64,000 nucleotides of DNA from Caulobacter vibrioides OR37 (GTDB lineage: Bacteria > Pseudomonadota > Alphaproteobacteria > Caulobacterales > Caulobacteraceae), in contig NZ_APMP01000007.1 in NCBI RefSeq assembly GCF_000372645.1, positions 100,033 through 164,032 on the forward strand, read 5' to 3'. Made by a program: the position numbers and the translations under genes. Positions 46,454 through 56,007 of the stretch are shown in pieces. Position 1 is the first letter of the stretch. Each line of letters begins with the position of its first letter. The notes beneath the pieces were generated by a model. The model was not told where the DNA came from. It worked only from the letters and a program-made list of their open reading frames with translations, and did no database searches.

Positions 46454-46951
46454 TTACGCCGGGGCCTTGCCCGCCAGCCAGGCGGCCAGGTCCAGCTGGA
46501 TTCGGCGCGCGGCCTCGGTCGCGGCCCGCTGCTGGCCATCTTCCTGGGCGGCGATCGCGGCATAGGGCTGGTCGGCCGAGTCATAGGTGACCGATACGGG
46601 CGTGACGCCCTTGTGGACCTCGGCGGCTGTCTTGGCGTCGACGAGGCGCCAGGTGACGGTCATCTGCAGCTCGTAGCGGTTGGCCACGTTGTCGAGGCGC
46701 ACGCCGCGAGGGAAGCGACGCTCGCTGATCCAATAGGTCAGCCGATAGGCCGGCTGAGTCCCCTGGTGATGCGCCAGGGCGTCGTCCAAGGCTTCCCGTA
46801 GCAGGTAGCCGGCGCGACCCTCGGACGCCACGGCCTCGATGCTGGAGAGGCCACCCTCGACGCCGGGACGGGCGTAGAGGGGGGTGAAGCCGCAGCCCGA
46901 CAGGGCCATGGCCGAAAGCGCGATTGTGGCGGCTGCCAGGGTGCGTTTCAT
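46454..46951 (-). CDS. lptE: LPS-assembly lipoprotein LptE
   Basis: Outer-membrane lipoprotein plugging LptD for LPS export. 165 residues from ATG 46951, 17 bases after leuS; an in-frame TTG 46972 would overlap the leuS stop. Signal MKRTLAAATIALSAMALSGC ends in a lipobox (Cys20), followed by GFTPLYARPG as in alphaproteobacterial LptE. Between leuS and holA as expected. Confidence 0.9.
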   Translation of the reverse strand: MKRTLAAATIALSAMALSGCGFTPLYARPGVEGGLSSIEAVASEGRAGYLLREALDDALAHHQGTQPAYRLTYWISERRFPRGVRLDNVANRYELQMTVTWRLVDAKTAAEVHKGVTPVSVTYDSADQPYAAIAAQEDGQQRAATEAARRIQLDLAAWLAGKAPA

Positions 46952-46968
46952 CGTTGTCGCTTGGAGTC

Positions 46969-49566
46969 TCAATTGGCCACGATGTTGACGATGCGGTCCT
47001 TCACCACGATCACCTTGCGGACCGTGACGCCCTCAAGGTGAGCCATGACGTTGGGATCCGCCAGCGCGATTTTGGTCACTTCGTCGTCCGGGGCGCCGGC
47101 CTTGACCTTCACCTCGCCGCGACGCTTGCCGTTGATCTGGATCGGCAGGACGCGTTCGTCGTCCGCGGCCAGGGCCGGGTCGGCCTTGGGCCAGGGAGCG
47201 TTGACGACCATGCCTTCGCCGCCGATCTTCGCCCAGGCCTCCTCGGCCAGGTGCGGGGTGAACGGGGCGACCAGCCGGGCCAGGATGTTCAGGGCCTCGG
47301 CCCGGGCCGCCAGGACAGCGTCCGAAGCGCCTTCGGCCGGAGCGGCCTTCAGGGCGTTCAGGAACTCGTACAGGCGCGCCACGCCGCTGTTGAAGCGGAA
47401 GCCCTCGATGCTGTCGGTGACGAAGCCGATCAGCTTGTGGGCGGCCTTGCGCAACGCCAGAGCCGCCTCATCGCTGTCGTCGTGGGCGAAGTCGCCGGCG
47501 GGCTGGCTGTCGAACTCGTTCCACAGGCGGTGCGTGAAGCGCCAGCTGCCCTCGACGCCGGCGTTGGTCCATTGAACATCGCGCTCGGGCGGGCTGTCGG
47601 ACATCACGAACAGGCGGGCGCTATCGACGCCGTAGGCCTCGAAGATGTCCTCGGGCGCCACGACGTTCTTCTTCGACTTCGACATCTTCTCGATGTCGCC
47701 GATGACGATCGGCGCGCCGGTCTTGGCGTGCGTGGCCGAGCGGCTATTGCCTTCGACCTTGATCACCACGTCGGAAGGTTCGACCCATTCGCCGGCCTCG
47801 TTCTTGTAGGCCTCGTGGGTGACCATGCCTTGCGTGAACAGGCCCGCGAACGGTTCTTCCACCGAGACCAGGCCCTCGTCCTTCAGGGCGCGGGTGATGA
47901 AGCGGGCGTACAGCAGGTGCAGGATCGCGTGCTCGACCCCGCCGATATACTGGTCGACCGGCAGCCAGTAGTCGGCCGCGGCCTTGCCGACCGGCTCGGC
48001 GGCTTGCGTGTCGGCGAAGCGGGCGAAGTACCAGCTGCTGTCGATGAAGGTGTCCAGCGTGTCGGTCTCGCGCTCGGCCTTGCCGCCGCAGGACGGGCAG
48101 GTCGTGTGGCGCCAGGTCGGGTGACGCAGCAGCGGGTTACCCGGCTTGTCGAAGGTGACGTCGTCGGGCAGGGCGACGGGCAGCTGGTCTTCCGGGACGG
48201 GCACGACGCCGCAGGTCTCGCAGTGGATGACCGGGATCGGGCAGCCCCAGTAGCGCTGGCGCGAGACGCCCCAGTCGCGCAGGCGATAGACGGTGGCGCC
48301 TTGGCCCTGGCCGGCCGCCTCGATGCGCGCCACGGCCTCGGCCTTGGCGGTCTCGACGTCCATGCCGTCCAGGAATTCGGAATTGAAGATCTTGCCGGGG
48401 CCGACATAGGCCTCCTTGCCGACCGTGAAGGTCGCCGGATCCTCCCCGTTGGGCAGCACCACCGGCTTCACCGGCAGGCCGTACTTGCGGGCGAAGTCCA
48501 GGTCGCGCTGGTCGTGGGCCGGGCAGGCGAAGATCGCCCCGGTGCCGTAGTCCATCAGGATGAAGTTGGCGATCCAGACGGGCAGGGTGATCGACGGGTC
48601 CAGCGGGTGCGTGACCCGCAGGCCGGTGTCGTAGCCCAGCTTTTCGGCGCTCTCGATCTCGGCTTCCGAGGTGCCGCCCTTGCGGCAGTCGGCGATGAAG
48701 GCCTGGATCTGCGGGTTCTCGGCCGCCAGCTGCTCGGCCAGAGGATGCTCGGGGGCGATGCCGACGAAGCTGGCGCCGAACAGGGTGTCGGGACGGGTGG
48801 TGTAGACCTCCAGGCCCTCGGCCAAGCCGTCCGGCGCTTCGCCCCCATTGGAATTGGCGAACTGGAACTTGAAGCGCAGGCCCTTGGAGCGGCCGATCCA
48901 GTTCTCCTGCATCAGGCGAACCTTATCGGGCCAGCGGTCCAGGGTCTTCAGGCCGTCGATCAGGGCGTCGGCATAGTCGGTGATGCGCAGGAACCACTGG
49001 GTCAGCTTGCGCTTCTCGACCGTCGCGCCCGAGCGCCAGCCCTTGCCGTCGATCACCTGCTCGTTGGCCAGGACGGTCATGTCGACCGGGTCCCAGTTGA
49101 CCGAGGCTTCCTTGCGATAGACCAGACCGCGCTTCAGCAGGCGCAGGAACCAAGCCTGCTGCTTGCCATAGTATTCCGGGTCGCAGGTGGCGAACTCGCG
49201 CGACCAGTCGACCGAGATGCCCAGCGCCTTCAGCTGCTCGCGCATGGCGGCGATGTTGTCGTAGGTCCAGCCCTTGGGGTGGACGCCGCGCTCCATGGCC
49301 GCGTTCTCGGCTGGCATCCCGAAGGCGTCCCAGCCCATCGGGTGCAGGACGTTGAAGCCCTGGGCGCGCTTGTAGCGGGCCACCACGTCGCCCATGGCGT
49401 AGTTGCGGACGTGGCCCATGTGGATGCGACCCGACGGGTACGGGAACATCTCGAGCACGTAGTATTTCGGACGGCCGTCGTTGATCTCGCCGGTCTTGAA
49501 GACGTCGGCCTTCGCCCAGGCGTCACGCCACTTGGGCTCGGTGTCTTTGGGATTGTAGCGGGCCAT
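46969..49566 (-). CDS. leuS: leucyl-tRNA synthetase
   Basis: Class I synthetase with an editing domain. 865 residues. HMGH (49-52) in [16 protein letters not shown], a CP1 editing insert (about 225-420), a zinc-like CxxC region (ETCGVV and [11 protein letters not shown]), and KMSKSKKN (about 626-633). It follows the DUF3576 gene on the same strand after 135 bases containing a hairpin. Confidence 0.97.
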   Translation of the reverse strand: MARYNPKDTEPKWRDAWAKADVFKTGEINDGRPKYYVLEMFPYPSGRIHMGHVRNYAMGDVVARYKRAQGFNVLHPMGWDAFGMPAENAAMERGVHPKGWTYDNIAAMREQLKALGISVDWSREFATCDPEYYGKQQAWFLRLLKRGLVYRKEASVNWDPVDMTVLANEQVIDGKGWRSGATVEKRKLTQWFLRITDYADALIDGLKTLDRWPDKVRLMQENWIGRSKGLRFKFQFANSNGGEAPDGLAEGLEVYTTRPDTLFGASFVGIAPEHPLAEQLAAENPQIQAFIADCRKGGTSEAEIESAEKLGYDTGLRVTHPLDPSITLPVWIANFILMDYGTGAIFACPAHDQRDLDFARKYGLPVKPVVLPNGEDPATFTVGKEAYVGPGKIFNSEFLDGMDVETAKAEAVARIEAAGQGQGATVYRLRDWGVSRQRYWGCPIPVIHCETCGVVPVPEDQLPVALPDDVTFDKPGNPLLRHPTWRHTTCPSCGGKAERETDTLDTFIDSSWYFARFADTQAAEPVGKAAADYWLPVDQYIGGVEHAILHLLYARFITRALKDEGLVSVEEPFAGLFTQGMVTHEAYKNEAGEWVEPSDVVIKVEGNSRSATHAKTGAPIVIGDIEKMSKSKKNVVAPEDIFEAYGVDSARLFVMSDSPPERDVQWTNAGVEGSWRFTHRLWNEFDSQPAGDFAHDDSDEAALALRKAAHKLIGFVTDSIEGFRFNSGVARLYEFLNALKAAPAEGASDAVLAARAEALNILARLVAPFTPHLAEEAWAKIGGEGMVVNAPWPKADPALAADDERVLPIQINGKRRGEVKVKAGAPDDEVTKIALADPNVMAHLEGVTVRKVIVVKDRIVNIVAN

Positions 49567-49664
49567 CGGAAACCAGGTCTTGGATGCGAAAAGGCGCCCC
49601 GTAAGGCGACGCCGCGCAAGACTAGGCGGTTTCGCGGCCGGAGCGCGCAGGAATATGGGTGTTC

Positions 49665-49693
49665 GGGGTCCTCTTCGCTCGAAGGAGGACCCC
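49665..49693. other. hairpin between DUF3576 gene and leuS
   Basis: GGGGTCCTCTTCG (49665-49677) and CGAAGGAGGACCCC (49680-49693) form a stem of 13 pairs with a single bulged base. There is no T-tract on either strand, so a transcript-stability or partial-termination role is more likely than full termination. Confidence 0.5.
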
Positions 49694-49701
49694 GCCGGGC
49701 C

Positions 49702-50205
49702 TTAGCCCTTGATGTTCGACAGGCGAAGCTGGCGCGCGCGCGTCAGGATCGCGTTTTCGATGTCGGTGGCCGTCTGGTCGGAAACCGGAGCGTCGACCCA
49801 GGCGCCGTTCGCGTCCTTCGACTGCTTGAACACGGTGACGTTCAGGCCGTCGGCGCGCAGGCGGGTGTCGAGGATATAGACCGTGGCCTTGAAACGCTCG
49901 GCGGGAGTCTCGGGGTTCACGTACCAGTCGGTGATGATCACGCCGCCATAGGGGTCGGCCGAGGCCAGGGGCATGAAGGCGAGGGTGTCGAGGCTGGCGC
50001 GCCACAGATAGCCGTTGACGCCGATGGCGGCGTCCGGGGTCTGAGCCTTCTTCGCGTGACCCAGGCCCAGGAAGCCTTTCTTCTGGCCTTCGGCGGCGAA
50101 AGTCTTGGGGGCCTTGTTGCTGGCGCACGCCGTCATGCCCAGCATCGACAGAGCCAGGACACCCGCGGCGACGCCGCGCATCACAGACCCACGCTCAAAC
50201 GCCAT
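49702..50205 (-). CDS. DUF3576 family lipoprotein
   Basis: 167 residues from ATG 50205, chosen for its GAGGT site. A lipobox is visible at MLGMTAC (Cys27); ATG at residue 9 could also start the signal peptide. The following GFLGLGHAKK... DAAIGVNGYLWRASLDTLAFMPLASADPYGGVI sequence, here summarised, is the DUF3576 hallmark (about 43-88). Envelope protein of unknown role, regularly found before leuS in Alphaproteobacteria. Confidence 0.85.
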   Translation of the reverse strand: MAFERGSVMRGVAAGVLALSMLGMTACASNKAPKTFAAEGQKKGFLGLGHAKKAQTPDAAIGVNGYLWRASLDTLAFMPLASADPYGGVIITDWYVNPETPAERFKATVYILDTRLRADGLNVTVFKQSKDANGAWVDAPVSDQTATDIENAILTRARQLRLSNIKG

Positions 50206-50474
50206 ATTACCTCGCTCCAAATTCTTGCCGGCGCGGCTTCGCGCTTCCAGGCGCGCCCCCGCGGCCGGGAGCCGGTCTATAGCACGGCTGCGCTGCCTCA
50301 AAACAGGAATCGCGTGACCTCATCGCCACACGAGACGATTGAATCGTACAAGACCGGCGAAAGTGCGACGACAGTGAGGTTGACCGCGTTTAGCCCAAGC
50401 CTTTAATCGCATTTTCAAGGACCCTTCCCTATATGGGATGGGTGGGGACAACAGAGTATAGGCGGCGAGTAGCG

Positions 50475-50888
50475 ATGGTCGCGACGCGTTTCTTTCTGGC
50501 GGGAGCCGCCGCGCTGATCCTTTCGGGATCGGCGTCGATGGCGTTCGCCCAGGCCAAGCCTCATGCCGTCGCCCCTGATTTCACCGCCAAGAACGACTTC
50601 ACCAGCGGCGCCCCCGCCGGCGTGCAGTACCCTCAGGACGACAAGCGCACCCTGCGCTGGGACGCCAAGAAGGGCCGCTGGGGCCTGAAGCTGGACCTCG
50701 ACCAGCCGACCAACCGTGAAATGGAAATGCAGGACGTTCAGGCCGGCGCCTATTTCAAGGTGACCCCGTCGATCCGGGTCGGCGGCGCCGTCAGCCTGGG
50801 CGAGTCCAATCCGGCCTTGGCCGCTCGCCGCGCGCAGCAGAGCGATCCCGCCCCGCGCGTTCGCCTGGAAACCGCGTTCAAGTTCTAG
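50475..50888 (+). CDS. ntrZ: NtrZ-like periplasmic regulatory protein
   Basis: 137 residues from ATG 50475, with a Sec signal peptide (MVATRFFLAGAAALILSGSA, cleavage after AFAQA). The frame opens earlier at 50433, but that would bury the signal. The mature part (RWDAKKGRWGLKLDLDQP) matches NtrZ, the small periplasmic protein reported in C. crescentus to restrain the phosphatase activity of the NtrY sensor kinase. A TTGACC element at 50380-50385 may be the -35. The stop codon is the first TAG of the repeat that follows. Confidence 0.82.
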   Translation: MVATRFFLAGAAALILSGSASMAFAQAKPHAVAPDFTAKNDFTSGAPAGVQYPQDDKRTLRWDAKKGRWGLKLDLDQPTNREMEMQDVQAGAYFKVTPSIRVGGAVSLGESNPALAARRAQQSDPAPRVRLETAFKF

Positions 50889-50953
50889 AGCGTGAGGCTG
50901 AAGGTCGGAACCGGCTTCAGCTTATCTCGCGCTCTAAACATTTGATTTAGAGC
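50886..50953. repeat. CTAG-bounded repeat between ntrZ and thiE-like gene
   Basis: Starts TAGAGCGTGAGGCTGAAGG and ends CTCTAAACATTTGATTTAGAGC, almost the same as 4021-4088. Arms AGAGCG (50887-50892) with CGCTCT, an inner TGAAGG... dyad. It supplies the ntrZ stop on the plus strand and the last codons and TAG of the convergent thiE-like gene on the minus strand. Confidence 0.85.
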
Positions 50954-51584
50954 CGGCCAGCGCTTCCACCGCCGCGATTCCCACGACGCCGCTGCCGGAC
51001 AGACGTCCGGCGGTGTTCGCGCGCACGCCCCCCAGCGCATAGACCGGAAGGGCGGTGGCGGAGACCAGCGCGTTCAGGCCCTCGATCCCCAGGGGCACGC
51101 CCGCCGAGGGACTGTTGCTTGGAAATACCGGCGAGACCACGACCGCGTCGGCCTCGACACGCTCGGCGGCGGTCAGCGCGGGACGGTCATGGGCTGCCAC
51201 GGTGATCAGCCAGTCGGGATGTTCGACGCGCAGACGGGGGATTTCTCCGGACAGACGTTCGGGCATGTGCAGACCATCGGCGCCGATGTCCTCGGCGAGC
51301 CGGGGGTGGGCGCCGGCCAACAGGATCAAGCCCCGCGCGTCGGCGATCGCCCGCAGCCGCCGGCCCTGGTCGACCGCCTCCGGCGCGCCGAAGGCTCGCA
51401 ACACGATCCCCGCCCCGCGGGGCAGCCGCAGGGCGACGGCCTCCGGATCGGCCACCCTGGCCGGGTCCGTGAAGAACAGCAGGTTCGGCAGAACCCGACC
51501 GCGCGCGATCCTTGGCGAAAACCCGCTCGCCGTCCTAGACAGGACCTCCAGTTCGCTTTCCGTCCGCAAGATCGAGCTCCCCAT
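50934..51584 (-). CDS. thiamine phosphate synthase family protein
   Basis: 216 residues from ATG 51584. TIM-barrel ThiE/TenI signatures: FTDPARVADPEAV near the N terminus, GADGLHMPE (about 117-125), DAVVVSPVFPS with LGIEGLNALV, and VYALGGVRANTA (about 187-198). It is shorter and divergent from true ThiE, so a thiamine or pyrimidine-phosphate role is likely but not certain. Its start overlaps the yggS-like start head to head, and its last six codons come from the repeat. Confidence 0.8.
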   Translation of the reverse strand: MGSSILRTESELEVLSRTASGFSPRIARGRVLPNLLFFTDPARVADPEAVALRLPRGAGIVLRAFGAPEAVDQGRRLRAIADARGLILLAGAHPRLAEDIGADGLHMPERLSGEIPRLRVEHPDWLITVAAHDRPALTAAERVEADAVVVSPVFPSNSPSAGVPLGIEGLNALVSATALPVYALGGVRANTAGRLSGSGVVGIAAVEALAGSKSNV

Positions 51585-52236
51585 GTCGCAAGCCCTCGCC
51601 GAGATCCAAGGCCGCATCGCCGCCGCCGAGGCCCGCGCCGGTCGTCCCGCCGGCGACGTGACGCTGGTGGCGGTGTCCAAGACCCAGCCTTGGGAGCATA
51701 TCGCGCCGGTGCTGGACGCGGGGCAGAAAGTGTTCGGCGAGAACCGCGTCCAGGAGGCCATGGAGCGCTGGAGTCAGCGCCGCGAAGGCCTGGAATTGCG
51801 CCTGATCGGGCCCCTGCAGACCAACAAGGCGCGTGAGGCGGTCGCCTTCTTCGACGTGATCGAGACGGTCGATCGCGAGAAGCTGGCGCGCGTCCTGGCC
51901 GATGAGATTCAAAAGGCGGGCAAGGCTCCGCGCCTCTATGTCCAGGTCAATATCGGCGAGGAGCCCCAGAAGGCCGGCATCGCGCCGGACGAGGCGGACG
52001 CCTTCATCGCCGCCTGCCGGGAGACTTATGGATTGCCGGTCGAGGGGCTGATGTGCATTCCGCCGGTCGATGCGGACCCCGCGCCGCATTTCGCCAAGCT
52101 GAGAGCCATCGCCCAGCGCAACGGCGTCGCCAAGCTGTCCATGGGCATGAGCGACGATTTCGAGATCGCGATCGCGGAGGGCGCGACCTCGGTGCGGGTC
52201 GGTTCGGCGCTCTTCGGGCGGCGCGCCTACGCTTAG
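51583..52236 (+). CDS. YggS family PLP-homeostasis protein
   Basis: Pyridoxal-phosphate-binding TIM-barrel protein (YggS/PLPBP) that buffers PLP; no enzyme activity is established. 217 residues. The PLP lysine is in LVAVSKTQP (about Lys33), with FGENRVQEA (about 51-59), LIGPLQTNK (about 76-84) and LSMGMSDDFEIAI (about 185-197). The stop overlaps the L,D-transpeptidase gene convergently by four bases. Confidence 0.93.
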   Translation: MSQALAEIQGRIAAAEARAGRPAGDVTLVAVSKTQPWEHIAPVLDAGQKVFGENRVQEAMERWSQRREGLELRLIGPLQTNKAREAVAFFDVIETVDREKLARVLADEIQKAGKAPRLYVQVNIGEEPQKAGIAPDEADAFIAACRETYGLPVEGLMCIPPVDADPAPHFAKLRAIAQRNGVAKLSMGMSDDFEIAIAEGATSVRVGSALFGRRAYA

Positions 52237-52739
52237 AGCGCGATCTCTACCGCATCTCCCGGCTTCGCGGCGGCCAGAACCGCCTCGATATCCGCTCGCG
52301 CCAGCGCCACGCAGCCCTCGGTGCCGGGATACCCCTCCCGCGCCAGATGCATGAAGATCGCGGAGCCCAGGCCCGGAACCGGCGGGTCGTCATTGTGGCC
52401 CAGGATCACCACTAGGTCGTATACATCGTCGTCGCGCCACATCCGCTCGACGCTGGCCGGATAGGGCAGGGTGACGGGGCGGTTATAGCGGGGGTCGCCC
52501 GGCGTGTCGCACCAGCCGTCGTCGGGTCGCGTGGCGCGGCGGGGCAGGGCGGTCTGGGGACCCTCGGGATAGACGTCCGGTCGGTACCAGACCTCCCGCA
52601 TGACCCAGACGCCGAGCGGGCTCCTGTTATCGCCCTCGCGCTTGTCGGCGGCGGCGATGACGCCGGCCTTGCCGATCGCGCAGCGCACGACGCGGCCTTC
52701 CAGCTCGAAACGGCCATCGGCATGGGCGCGAAACGGCAT
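52233..52739 (-). CDS. L,D-transpeptidase (YkuD) family protein
   Basis: 168 residues. The YkuD motif is complete: IFMHLAREGYPGTEGCVAL with His131 and Cys143. Such enzymes form 3-3 peptidoglycan cross-links or related bonds. No signal peptide or membrane span is seen at the N terminus (MPFRAHADGRFELEGR), as in short alphaproteobacterial members, so its export route is unclear. It is divergent from cenR, an envelope regulator. Confidence 0.9.
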   Translation of the reverse strand: MPFRAHADGRFELEGRVVRCAIGKAGVIAAADKREGDNRSPLGVWVMREVWYRPDVYPEGPQTALPRRATRPDDGWCDTPGDPRYNRPVTLPYPASVERMWRDDDVYDLVVILGHNDDPPVPGLGSAIFMHLAREGYPGTEGCVALARADIEAVLAAAKPGDAVEIAL

Positions 52740-52813
52740 GATCGGTCGACTCCCGGACTTAAGGCCTTGCTCGGGCTTGTCCCGAAGGGGCGCAGCGGTG
52801 CATGTTTCCCCTT

Positions 52814-53500
52814 ATGGCGCAACGCAAGACCCTATTGCTCATTGATGACGACGACGACCTGCGCGGCGCCCTGGCCGAGCAACTGGCCCTTCACGAGGAG
52901 TTCGCGGTCGCCGAGGCCGCCAGCGCCGGCGAAGGCGTGCGGATGTCGCGCGAGATCAAGCCCGACCTGATCCTGCTGGACGTGGACTTGCCCGACATGG
53001 ACGGCCGCGAGGCCTGCCGCCTGATGCGCAAGAACGGCGTCACCGCCCCGGTGATCATGCTGACGGCCGCGGCCAGCGACAGCGACACGATCCTGGGCCT
53101 GGAGTCCGGCGCCAACGACTATGTCACCAAGCCCTTCCGCTTTGGCGTGCTGCTGGCCCGCATCCGCGCCCAGCTGCGGGTCTACGAGGCTTCGGAAGAC
53201 GCGCTGTTCCGCATCGGCCCCTACGAGTTCCGCCCCTCGGCCAAGCTGCTGATCGACGAGAAGCAGAAGAAGGTGCGGCTGACCGAGAAGGAAACCAACA
53301 TCCTCAAGTACCTCTACCGCGCGGGCTCCAAGCCCGTGTCGCGCGAGGAGCTGCTGACCGAGGTCTGGGGCTACAACGCGGGCGTCACCACCCATACGTT
53401 GGAGACCCACGTCTACCGTCTGCGTCAGAAGATCGAGCCCGATCCGGCCGTGGCGCGGATTCTGATCACCGAGATGGGCGGGTACAGGCTGCAGCCTTAG
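52814..53500 (+). CDS. cenR: OmpR-family response regulator CenR
   Basis: 228 residues from ATG 52814 (MAQRKTLLLIDDDDDL); ATG 52802 is possible and has an AAGGGG site 11 bases away. Receiver domain with acidic pocket DDDDD (11-15), phosphorylation Asp56 in LLDVDLP and the switch lysine in VTKPF (about 106); OmpR-type winged helix (RLTEKETNILKYL to ITEMGGYRL, about 155-226). Position and sequence fit CenR, essential for C. crescentus envelope integrity, whose kinase CenK is not in this window. Confidence 0.88.
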   Translation: MAQRKTLLLIDDDDDLRGALAEQLALHEEFAVAEAASAGEGVRMSREIKPDLILLDVDLPDMDGREACRLMRKNGVTAPVIMLTAAASDSDTILGLESGANDYVTKPFRFGVLLARIRAQLRVYEASEDALFRIGPYEFRPSAKLLIDEKQKKVRLTEKETNILKYLYRAGSKPVSREELLTEVWGYNAGVTTHTLETHVYRLRQKIEPDPAVARILITEMGGYRLQP

Positions 53501-53504
53501 GCTT

Positions 53505-53543
53505 GGAAAGAAAAGAAAAGGGCCCAGCCTTTCGGCCGAGCCC
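53505..53543 (-). terminator. intrinsic terminator after secB
   Basis: On the minus strand, GGGCTCGGCC (53543-53534) pairs with GGCTGGGCCC (53529-53520) with two G-U pairs around a GAAA tetraloop, followed by TTTTCTTTTC. On the plus strand the same stem has mismatches and no T-run, so it serves secB rather than cenR. Confidence 0.85.
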
Positions 53544-53569
53544 CTCTTGGATCACCTTGGTCCAACGCC

Positions 53570-54076
53570 TCAGGCGTTGCCGACCACGCCGCCGTTTTCG
53601 GCCTGGGCCTTGCGCGCGGCGTAGACGCCGGCGAAGTCGATCGGGTCGATCAGGAACGGCGGGAAGCCGCCCTCGGCCGTGACGTCCGAAATCAGACGAC
53701 GGGCATAGGGGAACAGGAAGCGGGGGCACTCGATCAGCAGCACCGGCTCCAGATCTTCCTGGCTGACGCCTTCGATGTGGAACAGACCGCCATAGACCAC
53801 CTCGACGTGGAACACCGCCTGCTCCTCGCGCAGGGCGCGGGCCGACAGCTTCAGGTCCACTTCGAAGAGACCGTCTGGACGGCCCCGGGCGTTCATCTCA
53901 ACGCCCATGTCGATGGCCGGCTGGGTCGCGCCGGCCCGCAGGCTGTCGGGCGCCAGGGGGTTTTCGAACGAGAAGTCGCGGACGAACTGGGCCAGGATGC
54001 GGATGCCCGCTTGGCCGGCCTCGGCGCCTTCCGGGGTCGCCCCAGGGGTACCATTGGGGGCGGTGGTGTCGGTCAT
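53570..54076 (-). CDS. secB: protein-export chaperone SecB
   Basis: Tetrameric chaperone keeping preproteins unfolded for SecA. 168 residues; [17 protein letters not shown] (27-43) and [18 protein letters not shown] (about 87-104) are family signatures, and [21 protein letters not shown] (about 112-132, here given in outline) is strongly conserved. Disordered N-terminal extension with Thr/Pro/Gly. Divergent from timA across 161 bases. Confidence 0.95.
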   Translation of the reverse strand: MTDTTAPNGTPGATPEGAEAGQAGIRILAQFVRDFSFENPLAPDSLRAGATQPAIDMGVEMNARGRPDGLFEVDLKLSARALREEQAVFHVEVVYGGLFHIEGVSQEDLEPVLLIECPRFLFPYARRLISDVTAEGGFPPFLIDPIDFAGVYAARKAQAENGGVVGNA

Positions 54077-54165
54077 TAGGATAAAATCCGTAATCGGCGG
54101 CTAGAACGCCTGAGAAAAGGTGGGCGCTGCTACCATGCGGGCTGTTCTGGCGCAACGCCAGGCGC

Positions 54166-54193
54166 CTGACGGAAGAGCGTCTCTCGCCTATAT
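54166..54193 (+). promoter_or_regulatory. candidate promoter for timA-mltA-smr
   Basis: CTGACGG (54166-54172), 13 bases, GCCTATAT (54186-54193): close to the Caulobacter housekeeping pattern TTGACGS-N10-14-GCTANAWC. It lies 44 bases before the timA GTG. Confidence 0.5.
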
Positions 54194-54237
54194 AGACACC
54201 ATCCCAAGGGCTCGAAAGCCCGCCGCCGGACCCTGAA

Positions 54238-54831
54238 GTGCTCCAGATCCTGTTCCTCGCGGCCGTCGCCGCCGTCGTCCTGTACCAGCTCTACGCCACC
54301 CTGGGCCGCCGGGTCGGGCGTCAGCCCGAGGACGCGCCCGCCGGGGCGATTCCGGGCTCGCCCAGTCCCGCGCCGCAAGCCAACCCGGGACACGCGATCG
54401 AGGGCGTGGCCACGTTGAAGGCCAAGCAGCCGGACTTCGACCCGGAAAAGTTCCTGTCCGGCGCGCGCTCGGCCTACGAGCAGATCGTCACGGCCTACGC
54501 CGCCGGCGACCGCGAGACGCTGAAGCCGCTTCTGGTCCAGGAAGTCATGGACAATTTCGAGCAGGCCATGGCGGCCCGCGAGACCGCCGGCCGCGCCGAG
54601 AAGGTCGAGTTCCTGACCGCGCCGCGCCTGGATCTCGAAAAGGTCGATGTGATCGGGGACGTCGCCAAGGCCGTGGTGCGCATCCTGGCCGAGGTCCGCA
54701 CCCGCACCAAGGACGAGCGCGGCGAGGGCGTCGACGACCGTCGCACGGCGGAGCTCTGGACCTTCGAGCGCGAGGTCAAGAGCGCCAATCCGAACTGGCG
54801 CCTGGCGTTCGTCGCCGCCGCCGAGGCGTAA
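54238..54831 (+). CDS. timA: Tim44-like inner-membrane-associated protein TimA
   Basis: 197 residues from GTG 54238. N-terminal membrane span (LQILFLAAVAAVVLYQLYAT, 2-21), a Pro-rich linker, then a Tim44/TimA domain (about 62-197: FDPEKFLSGARSAYEQIVTAYAAGD...). Homologous to the mitochondrial import motor adaptor Tim44; the bacterial role was studied in C. crescentus, where it is a membrane protein not tied to import. Overlaps mltA by one base. Confidence 0.88.
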   Translation: MLQILFLAAVAAVVLYQLYATLGRRVGRQPEDAPAGAIPGSPSPAPQANPGHAIEGVATLKAKQPDFDPEKFLSGARSAYEQIVTAYAAGDRETLKPLLVQEVMDNFEQAMAARETAGRAEKVEFLTAPRLDLEKVDVIGDVAKAVVRILAEVRTRTKDERGEGVDDRRTAELWTFEREVKSANPNWRLAFVAAAEA

Positions 54832-56006
54832 TGACACGTCGTATCGCCGTTCCCGGCGCCGTCGCGCCGCTGGCCCTGGCGGCCATGCTGCTGAGCGCCT
54901 GCGCGAGTACGGCGCCGCCGCCGTCCGCGAGCTCGGGAGCCGTCGCTCCGCCCCCAGCGACCGTTTCGCCGCCCGCGCCTTCGCCTTCGACTTCGCCCGC
55001 TCTGTCGTTCTCCGGCCTGACGGGCTGGAGCGAGGAAGACCACCTGGCGGCCTTGAACGCCTTTCGCGCGGGCTGCGGCGTAGCCAAGGAACCGGCCATG
55101 GCCCAGGTCTGCCGCTTGGCCAAGGCGACGGTGATTGAGGACGAGCCGGGCGCGCGGGCGTTTCTGGAGGCCAATTTCCGGCCCGAGCCGGTCGGCGACG
55201 AGGGCTTGCTGACCGCCTATTTCGCCCCCCGCTACGACGCGCGCATGTCGCGCAACGCCGAGTTCTCGGCCCCGATGCGCGGCTTGCCCTCCGACCTGGC
55301 CGTTGTGGATCTTGGCCCCTTCGATCCGGCGTTCGTGGGCAAGAAGATCACCGGCCATGTCGAAGGGCCGACCTTCGTCCCCTATCCCGACCGCGGCGAG
55401 ATCGAGGCGGTCCCGACCGAAAAGCCCCTGGCCTGGATGCGGCCCGAGGACCTGTTCTTTCTGCAGATCCAGGGTTCGGGCGTGCTGGTCTTGCCGGACG
55501 GGCGCCGGGTGCGGGCGGTCTTCGCCGGCACGAATGGCAAGCCGTTCGTCGGCATCGCCAGCGCCCTGCGCGACAAGGGCCTGCTGCCCGACAACAACAC
55601 CTCGGGCGAGGCGATCCGATCCTGGCTGGCCGCCCATCGCGGCCCCGAGGCCGACGCGATCATGCGGCTGAACCCGCGTTATGTGTTCTTCCGGACAACG
55701 CCGGACGACGGCAAGGAGCCGGTCGGCTCGGCCGGCGTATCGCTGCCGCCTGGCCGCGCCATCGCCGTCGATCCCAGCCGCCACGCGATGGGAGGCCTCT
55801 ACTGGTTGGACGCCGCGACGCCCAAGCTGTCGGGCGCCTTCCCGGCCTATCGCCGTCTGGCCATGGCGCTGGACACCGGCGGCGCGATCAAGGGCGACGT
55901 CCGGGCCGACCTCTATATGGGCACGGGCGACGCGGCCGGCGCCGAGGCCGGGCGCGTGCGCCACGCGCTGCGGCTCTATCGGCTCGTGCCGACTCCGCGA
56001 TCCTGA
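54831..56006 (+). CDS. mltA: membrane-bound lytic murein transglycosylase A
   Basis: Lytic transglycosylase cleaving peptidoglycan with 1,6-anhydro product formation. 391 residues: lipobox LSAC (about Cys24), a Pro/Ser-rich linker, and the MltA double-psi barrel with LTAYFAPRYDARMS (about 125-138) and the 3D domain with the catalytic aspartate in ALDTGGAIKGDVRADLYMG (about 346-364). The timA-mltA-smr order is common in Alphaproteobacteria. Confidence 0.93.
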   Translation: MTRRIAVPGAVAPLALAAMLLSACASTAPPPSASSGAVAPPPATVSPPAPSPSTSPALSFSGLTGWSEEDHLAALNAFRAGCGVAKEPAMAQVCRLAKATVIEDEPGARAFLEANFRPEPVGDEGLLTAYFAPRYDARMSRNAEFSAPMRGLPSDLAVVDLGPFDPAFVGKKITGHVEGPTFVPYPDRGEIEAVPTEKPLAWMRPEDLFFLQIQGSGVLVLPDGRRVRAVFAGTNGKPFVGIASALRDKGLLPDNNTSGEAIRSWLAAHRGPEADAIMRLNPRYVFFRTTPDDGKEPVGSAGVSLPPGRAIAVDPSRHAMGGLYWLDAATPKLSGAFPAYRRLAMALDTGGAIKGDVRADLYMGTGDAAGAEAGRVRHALRLYRLVPTPRS

Positions 56007-56007
56007 C

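Noticed and set aside
46924..50406. Plus-strand open frame of about 1160 codons opposite leuS
   Set aside because: Same artefact: stop-poor antisense frame in high-GC DNA, crossing several real genes (lptE, leuS, DUF3576).
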